A stretch of DNA of 5,670 nt from an uncultured Clostridia bacterium (GCA_947177115.1 CAMWTG010000187.1:1-5670), one strand, 5' to 3'; counted from the first letter of the stretch, positions 1 through 5,420 are shown. Made by a program: numbers and translations. The notes: a model not told the origin generated them from the letters alone.

Positions 1-813
1 GCCTTTTTCGGCGTGAGCATTGATGAGCTGTTCGGGGTAACTTCCCTGGAACGTGCGGAGGACCTGGTCTGCAAATACTCTGTACTGCGGGACGAGCGCT
101 CTTTCCAGGAGGCTATGGAATGCGTGAATTCTCAAATACAGACTATTGACGCCTTCCTCAAAAACGATGTGGAGGACGCCGCCGGACTGGAAGCGGAACG
201 GGACCAGCTGGAGGCGGAGAAGCTGCATTTATGGATCCAGCAGGGCCGGGAAGCCTTTAAGAGGGCTTACGCTATCGCAGATGCCTTCGTGGAAAAAACA
301 GAGGGAACGCCGGAGCATCCCTGGTACCTGCGCATGAGATTGCAGAGGAACCAGCTTTCCATTCCCATGGGAAAAGGACGCGAGACACTGGCGGCGTGCA
401 AAAAGAATTTTGCGGATGATCCCTGCGTTACGACCCTGCAGCTCTATTTCAGCCTGCTGGACGATCTGGACCGCTATGAAGATATCCTATCTATCCAGGA
501 GACGGATAAGCAGGTCAGGGAGATATCCCTTCCGCCCACGGAGAAAAATATGGACATATGGCGGCTGCTGATTCTCGCCGCCGCCAAGACGGGCAGGATA
601 GATTTTGTAGAGGAATATATGCCGCAGGTCCGGAAGTTCTGCAGCGTGCAGGATGAATTTGAGATCCTTATGAGCCTGCCGGGCCTGTACCGGAGGGAGA
701 AGCAGGAGGAAAAGCTGGCGGCGGTCAAAAAACGGCTCCTCGATCTACTGCCGGAACAGCAGATGAACCAGTACTTTAGGGAGCGGGCCAAAGTTGCTAT
801 TGAGGAAAGTTGA
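1..813 (+). CDS. XRE-type regulator with TPR-like C-terminal region, 5' end outside window
   Basis: Partial gene, open from the first base, with 270 codons visible before TGA at 811-813. The first residues, AFFGVSIDELFG, are the typical last helix of an XRE/Cro HTH domain (pattern FxVSxDxLLG), so about 60 N-terminal residues with the DNA-reading helices lie upstream. A GTG at 13 is in frame but falls inside this helix and is probably just an internal Val codon. The rest is almost wholly alpha-helical and charged: a coiled-coil-like part at about residues 45-75 (repeated E/K/L), then amphipathic helices up to residue 270 that resemble the TPR-like sensor region of HTH-TPR regulators from Firmicutes. 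No transmembrane segment or enzyme motif is visible. Likely a cytoplasmic DNA-binding regulator; its ligand and targets cannot be read from the sequence. It converges on spoIVA and the two share a terminator. Confidence 0.75.
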   Translation, partial: AFFGVSIDELFGVTSLERAEDLVCKYSVLRDERSFQEAMECVNSQIQTIDAFLKNDVEDAAGLEAERDQLEAEKLHLWIQQGREAFKRAYAIADAFVEKTEGTPEHPWYLRMRLQRNQLSIPMGKGRETLAACKKNFADDPCVTTLQLYFSLLDDLDRYEDILSIQETDKQVREISLPPTEKNMDIWRLLILAAAKTGRIDFVEEYMPQVRKFCSVQDEFEILMSLPGLYRREKQEEKLAAVKKRLLDLLPEQQMNQYFRERAKVAIEES

Positions 814-823
814 CAATTTCCAT

Positions 824-873
824 AAAATGGAGCTTGCGGGGGTCTCTCCCCGCAAGCTCCTGCTTTTTCTTTT
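824..873. terminator. Intrinsic terminator between convergent genes, probably bidirectional
   Basis: A perfect 13-bp stem pairs 829-841 (GGAGCTTGCGGGG) with 848-860 (CCCCGCAAGCTCC) around a six-base loop. On the + strand it is followed by TGCTTTTTCTTTT (861-873), a good U-tract for the regulator ending at 813. On the minus strand the stem follows the spoIVA stop codon (874-872) by only 11 bases, is preceded by an A-rich stretch and is followed by ATTTTATGG, a weaker U-tract. It most likely ends both transcripts. Confidence 0.9.
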
Positions 874-2350
874 ATAGAATGATACAGATCAGTCCACCGC
901 TGCCTTCGTTGACGATCCTTTGCAGCGTCTCCTGGAATTTCAGCCGCGCGTCCATAGGCATCCGGTACAGCTTCGCCTGCAAGTCCTCGTTGACCAGCTC
1001 ATGGAAGCTGCGGCCAAAAATGTTGCTCTCCCAGATCTGCGCCGGGTCGCCGCTGAACTTCTCCATGAGGTAGTTTACCATGTCCTCGCTCTGCTTTTCG
1101 TTGCCTACTATGGGGGAGACGGTGGATTCGATGTCTACCTTGAACATGTGGATGGACGGCGCGCTGGCCTTCAGCTTTACGCCATAGCGTCCTCCCTGCC
1201 GCATGATTTCCGGCTCCTCCAGCAGCAGTTCCTCCATGGTAGGCATTACAATGCCGTAGCCTGTCTCATAGACATTAGTCAAAGCATCGGACACCTTGTC
1301 GAACCTGGCTTTCACACCTGCCAGCTGGGTCAGCAGCTCCATTAGGTCCCCATCGTCCGCTACAGTGAAGCCGGACTGGGTGGACAGGGTTTCGTAGAAC
1401 AGCGATCTGGGCAATTGCAGCTCCGCCGAGGCTACGCCTTTTCCAAGGTCGATGGACAGCACCCGGCTGAGGGAGATGTTCTCCTGCTCCCCCATCTCCT
1501 TTACCACCGGCTCCACGTCCCGGATGTGGGCCATTTTGCTCCCGCCCTCCCGGACTACGCCGTATACCGCCGACTGAATGGGATGTCCTACCGGCAGCGC
1601 GTCCACCCAGGCGGGCAGGAAAAACCGCAACTCCCGCAGAGGGAATTCATATAGAATGGACTTGATGATGTAAGTGATGGCCTCTTCCGTCAGCTCCAGG
1701 CAGTTCACCGGCAGACACTGGACCCCGAACCGGCTCTCGATATCCCGGCTGATGCTGAGCGCCCGGCTGCCCCGGGGGTCTGTGGAATTGAGCAGCACCA
1801 CGAAGGGCTTGCCCAGCTCCTGCAATTCGGTAATGACGCGTTCCTCCGGCTCCAGGTAGTCCTCCCGGGGAATGTCGGTGATGGAGCCATCGGTGGTGAT
1901 GACCACGCCTACGGTGGAGTGTTCCTGGATGACCTTCCGGGTGCCGATCTCGGCGGCTTCCGCCATGGGGATCTCGTGATCCATCCAAGGGGTCATGACC
2001 ATCCGGGGCTCCCCGTCCTCAAACTGGCCCATGGCGCCCTGGACCATATAGCCCACGCTGTCGATCAGCCGTACAGCGAAGGTGGCACCGCCGTCCAGGG
2101 TGATGTCCACCGCCTCTTCGGGAACGAATTTCGGCTCGGCGGTCATGATGGTCCGGCCGCTGCCGGACTGGGGCAGTTCATCGATGGCCCGCTCCCGGCG
2201 GTAGACGTTGTCGATGTTGGGGATGACGCAGGTCTCCATGAAACGCTTGATAAAGGTGGACTTTCCCGTCCTGACCGGCCCCAGCACCCCTACGAACAGG
2301 GATCCGCCGGTACGCGTGGCAATATCCTGATAGAGATCCGAATTTGTCAT
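872..2350 (-). CDS. spoIVA: Stage IV sporulation protein A, spore coat morphogenetic ATPase
   Basis: SpoIVA is the ATPase that polymerises on the mother-cell side of the forespore membrane and forms the platform for coat assembly. It is anchored by SpoVM and bound by SpoVID or SipL. The protein is 492 aa, the length I recall for Bacillus subtilis SpoIVA. Visible hallmarks: Walker A GPVRTGKST at residues 24-32 with Lys30; the SGSGRTIMTAEP sensor segment at 62-73; the Walker B-like LIDSVGYM at 95-102 with Asp97; and the family's C-terminal tail GSGGLICIIL. The TRAFAC-type ATPase domain fills roughly the first 240 residues; the middle and C-terminal domains follow. ATG at 2350 is chosen because GGAGGTAACT lies directly before it and the ATPase numbering then matches the family. 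An in-frame extension to 2713 overlaps the neighbouring gene and is not real. Position 71 is Ala where I recall B. subtilis having a second Thr. A sigma-E-type promoter lies upstream. Confidence 0.97.
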   Translation of the reverse strand: MTNSDLYQDIATRTGGSLFVGVLGPVRTGKSTFIKRFMETCVIPNIDNVYRRERAIDELPQSGSGRTIMTAEPKFVPEEAVDITLDGGATFAVRLIDSVGYMVQGAMGQFEDGEPRMVMTPWMDHEIPMAEAAEIGTRKVIQEHSTVGVVITTDGSITDIPREDYLEPEERVITELQELGKPFVVLLNSTDPRGSRALSISRDIESRFGVQCLPVNCLELTEEAITYIIKSILYEFPLRELRFFLPAWVDALPVGHPIQSAVYGVVREGGSKMAHIRDVEPVVKEMGEQENISLSRVLSIDLGKGVASAELQLPRSLFYETLSTQSGFTVADDGDLMELLTQLAGVKARFDKVSDALTNVYETGYGIVMPTMEELLLEEPEIMRQGGRYGVKLKASAPSIHMFKVDIESTVSPIVGNEKQSEDMVNYLMEKFSGDPAQIWESNIFGRSFHELVNEDLQAKLYRMPMDARLKFQETLQRIVNEGSGGLICIIL

Positions 2351-2354
2351 AGTT

Positions 2355-2360
2355 ACCTCC
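2355..2360 (-). promoter_or_regulatory. spoIVA ribosome-binding site
   Basis: GGAGGT on the minus strand, four bases before ATG at 2350. It fixes the start and rules out the long upstream extension of the frame. Confidence 0.9.
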
Positions 2361-2361
2361 C

Positions 2362-2409
2362 ATGCGCCGTCAGCGCATTTTTGTAAAACCTCCGTGCGTG
2401 GGAGGTTTT
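2362..2409 (-). other. Two hairpins in the spoIVA leader
   Basis: Two perfect inverted repeats lie between the predicted spoIVA promoter and its ribosome-binding site. The first pairs 2385-2393 (AAAACCTCC) with 2401-2409 (GGAGGTTTT), 9 bp with a 7-base loop. The second pairs 2362-2367 (ATGCGC) with 2373-2378 (GCGCAT), 6 bp with a 5-base loop, and ends one base short of the GGAGG. On the minus strand the first hairpin is followed by only TTTTAC, so it could be a weak terminator or attenuator, or simply a 5' stabilising stem. Its GGAGG arm is an SD-like sequence paired in the stem. No known riboswitch was recognised. Confidence 0.55.
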
Positions 2410-2424
2410 CCTTCTGCTGTTGTA

Positions 2425-2453
2425 ACTGTATGACAGCCTGGCCAGAAATATGC
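2425..2453 (-). promoter_or_regulatory. Sigma-E-type promoter of spoIVA
   Basis: On the minus strand, -35 GCATATT (2453-2447) is followed by an exact 14-base spacer and -10 CATACAGT (2432-2425). The sigma-E consensus is roughly KMATATT-N14-CATACAnT, so this is close to a full match. Known spoIVA genes are transcribed by mother-cell sigma-E, which fits. The predicted start point, about 2418, gives a leader of roughly 68 bases. The -35 box touches the U-tract of the upstream terminator, so the two elements are packed edge to edge. Confidence 0.85.
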
Positions 2454-2495
2454 AAAAAAGAACGGTCCTTCTCGTGTTGTGAGAAAGGACCGTTC
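2454..2495 (-). terminator. Intrinsic terminator of the XRE-desulfoferrodoxin gene
   Basis: On the minus strand an 11-bp perfect stem (GAACGGTCCTT at 2495-2485 with AAGGACCGTTC at 2470-2460) extends past a one-base bulge by three more pairs (CTC/GAG) and closes on a seven-base loop. Six T residues follow directly (2459-2454). It begins ten bases after the stop codon and separates this gene from spoIVA. Confidence 0.92.
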
Positions 2496-2504
2496 CTTGC
2501 CGCG

Positions 2505-3086
2505 CTATATATTTTGACAGAACAGGCCGTGCCGGGTGCAATACCACAGCAACCTGCCGTGGGCGGCGGGGATTCGTACCTGCATATCCCACTCCGGATA
2601 CAATCGCCGCAGCAGCAGACTGTCTCCCCGCAGCAGGGCGGTAAAGGCGATATAGTGCTCCTTTTCCATGGGGTGGGTGCTGGTGATAAACAGCTCGTTC
2701 TCCACCGGCTCAATGGTCAGGCAATGGGGCAGATCTGCCTTTTGCGGCTCCAAAGCTATCAGCGGCCTGCCGCAGCAGGACAACGCGGCCTCCGCCGAGG
2801 CAGTAACGATATTGCCGCAGTCCGGGCAAACATAGAATTTTGTGCGCTTCATATTTCCTCCTGTGCTCTCATTCGCGTCCAGCTCCCCGGCCAGCAGATT
2901 CTCCAGGCCTACGCCCAGGACCTCCGCCAGGGCCGGCAGCAGGGACAGATCCGGACATCCGGCGCCCCGCTCCCACTTGGAGACAGCCTTATCCCCCACA
3001 TGAAGCCGGACAGCCAGCTGCTGCTGGGTCAAGCCCAGGTCCATCCGCAGGGCACGAATGAGTTTTCCTGTTTTGATTGGGTCCAT
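2505..3086 (-). CDS. XRE helix-turn-helix protein fused to a desulfoferrodoxin-like (superoxide reductase) domain
   Basis: A 193-aa two-part protein. Residues 4-65 are an XRE HTH (IRALRMDLGLTQQQLAVRL, then KAVSKWERG). After a short linker, 79-193 match a complete two-iron desulfoferrodoxin. A desulforedoxin-type knuckle has Cys87, Cys90, Cys104 and Cys105 (YVCPDCGNIV...SCCGRP). The superoxide-reductase fold follows, with His121, His138 and His144 in HPMEKEHYI, and Cys183 and His186 in YCTRHGLF. These nine residues are the usual ligands of the FeCys4 and FeHis4Cys centres. The catalytic Glu-Lys normally preceding the first His is absent (DLPH), which favours sensing or an altered reaction over standard superoxide reduction; this is inference. 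ATG at 3086 is chosen over an in-frame GTG at 3095 because that GTG lies within GGAGGTG, the SD. A second strong SD precedes Met79. The gene has its own sigma-A-like promoter and terminator. Confidence 0.88.
   Translation of the reverse strand: MDPIKTGKLIRALRMDLGLTQQQLAVRLHVGDKAVSKWERGAGCPDLSLLPALAEVLGVGLENLLAGELDANESTGGNMKRTKFYVCPDCGNIVTASAEAALSCCGRPLIALEPQKADLPHCLTIEPVENELFITSTHPMEKEHYIAFTALLRGDSLLLRRLYPEWDMQVRIPAAHGRLLWYCTRHGLFCQNI
2852..2862 (-). promoter_or_regulatory. Internal ribosome-binding site and ATG at the domain junction
   Basis: On the minus strand AGGAGG (2862-2857) stands four bases before an in-frame ATG at 2852, which is codon 79 and the first residue of the desulfoferrodoxin part (MKRTKFYVC). 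Starting there gives a 115-aa protein, near the usual length of a free-standing desulfoferrodoxin. It could direct a second product from the same mRNA, or be the relic of two genes fused in frame. Translation from it is not proven. Confidence 0.55.
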
Positions 3087-3091
3087 TCCCT

Positions 3092-3104
3092 TCACCTCCG
3101 GAGG
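3092..3104 (-). promoter_or_regulatory. SD of the XRE-desulfoferrodoxin gene embedded in a perfect palindrome
   Basis: The SD GGAGGTGA (3099-3092) lies eight to nine bases before ATG at 3086. It forms half of the perfect 10-bp palindrome CCTCCGGAGG at 3095-3104, which sits at about the predicted transcription start. XRE proteins bind short dyads as dimers, so this could be an autoregulatory operator. Equally, the symmetry could follow by chance from the SD itself. Confidence 0.45.
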
Positions 3105-3106
3105 AA

Positions 3107-3134
3107 ATTATAACGGAAACCGCACAAAATGCAA
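3107..3134 (-). promoter_or_regulatory. Sigma-A-like promoter of the XRE-desulfoferrodoxin gene
   Basis: A perfect -10 TATAAT (3112-3107) with a weak -35 TTGCAT (3134-3129) and a 16-base spacer on the minus strand. The start point would be near 3100, giving a leader of about 14 bases. The promoter lies in the 64-base gap after the GNAT gene, where I see no clear terminator, so read-through from that gene is also possible. Confidence 0.65.
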
Positions 3135-3150
3135 CCAACGCTCCGTAGAG

Positions 3151-3624
3151 TTACAGATCCTTCGCCACCAGGATGTATGCCTCGGTACGCCGTACCTCCC
3201 GAAAACCGGATTCCAGAAACAGTCCCACTGATGGGTTGTCCAATGCGATATCGTCATAGAGCCGGAGGACCCCGTTTTCCTTCGCCGCCCCGCAGAGAAG
3301 AGCCAACCCCTGCCTGCCGTATCCCCTGCCCCGGCAGGCGGCATGGACAATGACATCACAGACGTACCCATCCAGCTCCTCATCGAAATGATATGCTGTC
3401 TCCCCCGCAAAGGCATCCGTCTGTCGGTCATACAAATAGCGGTAAAACCGTGCGCCGGATGTATCCTCTATCCAGCGGCGGTACCAATCCGCCCAGCGCT
3501 CCCGGGGAAAATCAATGGTCCCGCCATAGGCATGGTTATAAGCCATGGTGGCCTCATCGGCCAGCAGTGCCTGACGGAATGTAAGCTCCTCCAGCGCAGG
3601 GCGGTACAGCGCAATAGTCGGCAT
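3151..3624 (-). CDS. GNAT-family N-acetyltransferase
   Basis: A 157-aa protein of typical single-domain GNAT length. These enzymes transfer an acetyl group from acetyl-CoA to an amine; the substrate here is unknown. Motif A is clear: the beta strand YVCDVIVH (87-94), then the pyrophosphate-binding loop RGRGYG (98-103, the family's R/Q-x-x-G-x-G/A) and the helix RQGLALLCGAAKENG. Motif B is DNPSVGLFLESGF (129-141), with the conserved Asn130 and the terminal Gly-Phe. ATG at 3624 has the SD GGGAGGA nine bases upstream. An earlier in-frame ATG at 3663 is excluded because it lies inside the -10 box of the gene's own promoter, upstream of the predicted transcript start. The gene lies between sipL and the XRE-desulfoferrodoxin gene, and nothing in it suggests a direct coat role. 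Confidence 0.92.
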   Translation of the reverse strand: MPTIALYRPALEELTFRQALLADEATMAYNHAYGGTIDFPRERWADWYRRWIEDTSGARFYRYLYDRQTDAFAGETAYHFDEELDGYVCDVIVHAACRGRGYGRQGLALLCGAAKENGVLRLYDDIALDNPSVGLFLESGFREVRRTEAYILVAKDL

Positions 3625-3658
3625 ATTTTTTGTCCTCCCAAACCATAAATGTGGGTCC

Positions 3659-3687
3659 ATCATACTCTAATTCCCACCGGCTGTCAA
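3659..3687 (-). promoter_or_regulatory. Strong sigma-A promoter of the GNAT gene
   Basis: On the minus strand, a perfect -35 TTGACA (3687-3682), a 17-base spacer and -10 TATGAT (3664-3659, five of six consensus bases). The start point would be near 3652, giving a leader of about 28 bases that includes the SD before ATG 3624. The -35 box immediately follows the T-run of the sipL terminator. Confidence 0.85.
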
Positions 3688-3689
3688 GG

Positions 3690-3723
3690 AAAACGGACCG
3701 GCGGCGCAAAACGCCTCCGGTCC
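3690..3723 (-). terminator. Intrinsic terminator of sipL
   Basis: It starts five bases after the sipL stop codon. On the minus strand GGACCGG (3723-3717) pairs with CCGGTCC (3701-3695). After one A/G mismatch, GGCG pairs with CGCC around the loop TTTTG. GTTTTCC follows. The U-tract is short, but the GC-rich stem and its position fit a terminator that separates sipL from the GNAT gene. Confidence 0.8.
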
Positions 3724-3728
3724 ATTTC

Positions 3729-5261
3729 TTACCGCGCCCTGGGGATCAGCAGCAGGCGGTCCATGGTGATCTGACTCTCATCGGCCAACTCGTTGACCGA
3801 CAGAATGCCTTCCCGGGTGGCCCGGTATTGCTTTGCCACATCCCACAGCCGCTCCCCCTCCCCCATTTTTCGCAGGATCAGGGACGGGGCGGGCTCCCGG
3901 TTCTGGTTCTCCTCCTCCAGCTCTCCGCCAGCAACGCACAGACATCTCCGCCGCCGGGATGCGGTCACGGCGCACTCCACAGGAAACCGCAGCTCGATCC
4001 CCTCCGGCGTGATGTTGGCGATCACATCCCCTTGGCAGGCCGCCTCGCCCTCGCAGTCCATGCCGTCTCCCTCCAGCTCGGCAGAGACAGCCGCCGTGAA
4101 CTCCCGGCGGACGCTGCCCAGTTGGTCGTTTTCGTCTGCGTACAGGCAACGCGCCCAGATGGGGATCTTCCACTCCCCGCCTTCCAGCCGGGCCCCGCCG
4201 CAAACGATCTCCGTATCCACCACCGAACGTACGGCGGAGCCGGTCTCCAGCAGTTCCCGAACATTCTGCCGCCGGATGTTCTGCTGGCTGTCCTCGCTGA
4301 TCTCCAATTCCTCCATCTGACACGAAACAGCAGCGGCGGTGCTGTACAGATCGGCGATAAAATCGATCTCCAGGTGTTTCCATACTATGACCCGGGTGCA
4401 GAGAGACACCGACATTGTCAGGGTGCAGGTATCATCGGGAGCGCTTTCGCTGCCCACCCGGCAGTCCAGGCTCAGGAGGCGGTAAGCCGCCTCGCTCTCG
4501 CAGTCCTCGTCAAACCCGTTTCCCTCCAGGATCTGAGAGAAAGGCAGTTCCTGCTGGAGCATTCCCAACCGCCCGCCGGCCTCCCGGTATAGCACCGAGG
4601 CGGAGAGGAAACCCTTTACCACCAGTTTGTTGCCGATAAGCTTGCTGTCGGTGCCCCGGACATCTATCCGGGTGGAAAGGATCTCCTCCGCCCCGCCCCG
4701 GCCCGGAGACAGAGGCAGTTCTTCGGAAAAGGTGAATTCTTTCTCCCGCACCCCGGCCATGACCCTGGTCTGCTTCTGCTCCCGCAGCAGCTGGATGCCC
4801 TCCGCCTTATCTCCGGCCACGCCGGTACAGACGGACAAGGACACGGGACGGCACAAAGTGGGATACAACACCAGGTTGGCCCGGGTCAGCACCTTTCTGG
4901 GATTGAGCACCCGGGTATCGATGCTCCGCAGTTCTCCCCGGATCTCCAGATCCTCGCAGGAGGCCTCCCCCTGCCCTTCCCCGTAGCACTGAAAGGGAAT
5001 CTGGAAGTGCAGGGACCGGAGTCCCTCCTCCTTCTCCGGTATGTACAGTACCGATGCCTCCACGCTGCCGCTGGCGCAGAAGCGTCCGTCCCCGGTCAAT
5101 TCCCGCCCGGTAAGGCAAACCACCCCCGTGGTGTCCACGATCCGGGCGATGTCGCCGCAGCTGTCCGGCACAATGTTCTCCCGCATAGTCTCACAGGGAA
5201 AGGGAGCGAAGCAGACCTTTTCATAGTAGTCATGCTGGGCCTTTTGCAGTTTCAATTCCAT
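3729..5261 (-). CDS. sipL: SipL-like spore coat morphogenetic protein (SPOCS/DUF3794 repeats plus C-terminal LysM)
   Basis: A 510-aa protein without signal peptide or membrane helix. It has three SPOCS/DUF3794-type beta-rich units, at roughly residues 30-150, 165-285 and 325-445; recurring signs are the 'GxLxASVLYxxE' strand (for example VKGFLSASVLYRE) and conserved strands near each unit end. A LysM domain closes the protein at 462-510 (GEGERLWDVAKQY ... RLLLIPRAR, Trp473 included). This architecture and length match Clostridioides difficile SipL, which binds SpoIVA through its LysM domain and is needed for coat attachment, doing the job of SpoVID in Bacillus. The same-strand neighbours spoVM and spoIVA strengthen the call. 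ATG at 5261 follows AAAGGAGG with nine-base spacing. The main alternative is another DUF3794-LysM paralogue, since clostridia often carry several. Cys residues are frequent (over ten), which may favour cross-linking in the coat. Confidence 0.85.
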   Translation of the reverse strand: MELKLQKAQHDYYEKVCFAPFPCETMRENIVPDSCGDIARIVDTTGVVCLTGRELTGDGRFCASGSVEASVLYIPEKEEGLRSLHFQIPFQCYGEGQGEASCEDLEIRGELRSIDTRVLNPRKVLTRANLVLYPTLCRPVSLSVCTGVAGDKAEGIQLLREQKQTRVMAGVREKEFTFSEELPLSPGRGGAEEILSTRIDVRGTDSKLIGNKLVVKGFLSASVLYREAGGRLGMLQQELPFSQILEGNGFDEDCESEAAYRLLSLDCRVGSESAPDDTCTLTMSVSLCTRVIVWKHLEIDFIADLYSTAAAVSCQMEELEISEDSQQNIRRQNVRELLETGSAVRSVVDTEIVCGGARLEGGEWKIPIWARCLYADENDQLGSVRREFTAAVSAELEGDGMDCEGEAACQGDVIANITPEGIELRFPVECAVTASRRRRCLCVAGGELEEENQNREPAPSLILRKMGEGERLWDVAKQYRATREGILSVNELADESQITMDRLLLIPRAR

Positions 5262-5278
5262 ATTCGGCGTCCTCCTTT

Positions 5279-5313
5279 GGCATATGGCGGCTTTAGTTAT
5301 TCCACTATATGCC
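5279..5313 (-). other. 12-bp imperfect inverted repeat in the sipL leader
   Basis: Perfect 7-bp arms GGCATAT (5279-5285) and ATATGCC (5307-5313) extend past one mismatch into four further pairs, leaving an 11-base loop. On the minus strand the stem ends three bases before the sipL GGAGG. It also contains the candidate sigma-E -10 box, so it could be an operator dyad on DNA or, for longer transcripts from spoVM, a hairpin next to the SD. It lacks a T-tract, so it is not a terminator. Confidence 0.5.
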
Positions 5314-5333
5314 AGGATGCCCTGCCTTTATTC
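5304..5333 (-). promoter_or_regulatory. Candidate sigma-E promoter of sipL
   Basis: On the minus strand -10 CATATAGT (5311-5304) matches sigma-E CATACAnT at all fixed positions but one. Fifteen bases upstream is GAATAAA (5333-5327), a partial match to KMATATT that overlaps the spoVM stop codon. The start point would be near 5297, with a leader of about 35 bases. Weaker than the spoIVA promoter; sipL could instead be read only from the upstream operon promoter. Confidence 0.45.
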
Positions 5334-5402
5334 CTTCATTTTAAAGATCCGCTTCAGGATCCCGTTCAAGAACTTCGGAGATTTGATGACCACGATCTTC
5401 AT
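5328..5402 (-). CDS. spoVM: SpoVM, 24-residue amphipathic spore membrane-curvature protein
   Basis: SpoVM is a tiny amphipathic helix that settles on the positively curved outer forespore membrane and recruits SpoIVA. The 24 residues begin MKIVVIKSPKFLNGIL and end with a Lys-rich tail. From memory B. subtilis SpoVM (26 aa) starts MKFYTIKLPKFLGGIV. Identical positions include Met1, Lys2, Ile6, Lys7, Pro9, Lys10, Phe11, Leu12, Gly14 and Ile15. Pro9 is the residue known to matter for membrane placement. Hydrophobic and Lys/Arg residues alternate as expected for a helix lying flat on a membrane. ATG at 5402 is preceded by AAAAGGAGG with a five-base spacing, the best SD in the window. It starts 18 bases after the 47-aa gene, so the two are surely co-transcribed, and it precedes sipL by 66 bases. 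Short genes like this are often missed by gene callers. Confidence 0.92.
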   Translation of the reverse strand: MKIVVIKSPKFLNGILKRIFKMKE

Positions 5403-5420
5403 AGCTGCCTCCTTTTGGTC

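Noticed and set aside
2351..2713. In-frame 121-codon extension of spoIVA upstream of ATG 2350
   Set aside because: It runs through the terminator and the 3' end of the XRE-desulfoferrodoxin gene in another frame, has no SpoIVA similarity, and the SD and family numbering fix the start at 2350.
3087..3095. GTG start at 3095 for the XRE-desulfoferrodoxin gene
   Set aside because: The GTG is part of the SD GGAGGTG; the ATG at 3086 is correctly spaced from it.
2394..3113. 239-codon + strand frame opposite the XRE-desulfoferrodoxin gene
   Set aside because: Crosses a strong opposite-strand terminator and promoter, has no recognisable family and lies antisense to a gene with nine conserved metal ligands.
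3625..3663. Upstream ATG at 3663 for the GNAT gene
   Set aside because: It lies within the -10 box of the gene's own promoter, ahead of the predicted transcript start, and has no SD.
3630..4592. 320-codon + strand frame opposite sipL
   Set aside because: Pro/Arg/His-rich translation without a recognisable domain, antisense to a clear gene; long open antisense frames are common in GC-rich DNA.
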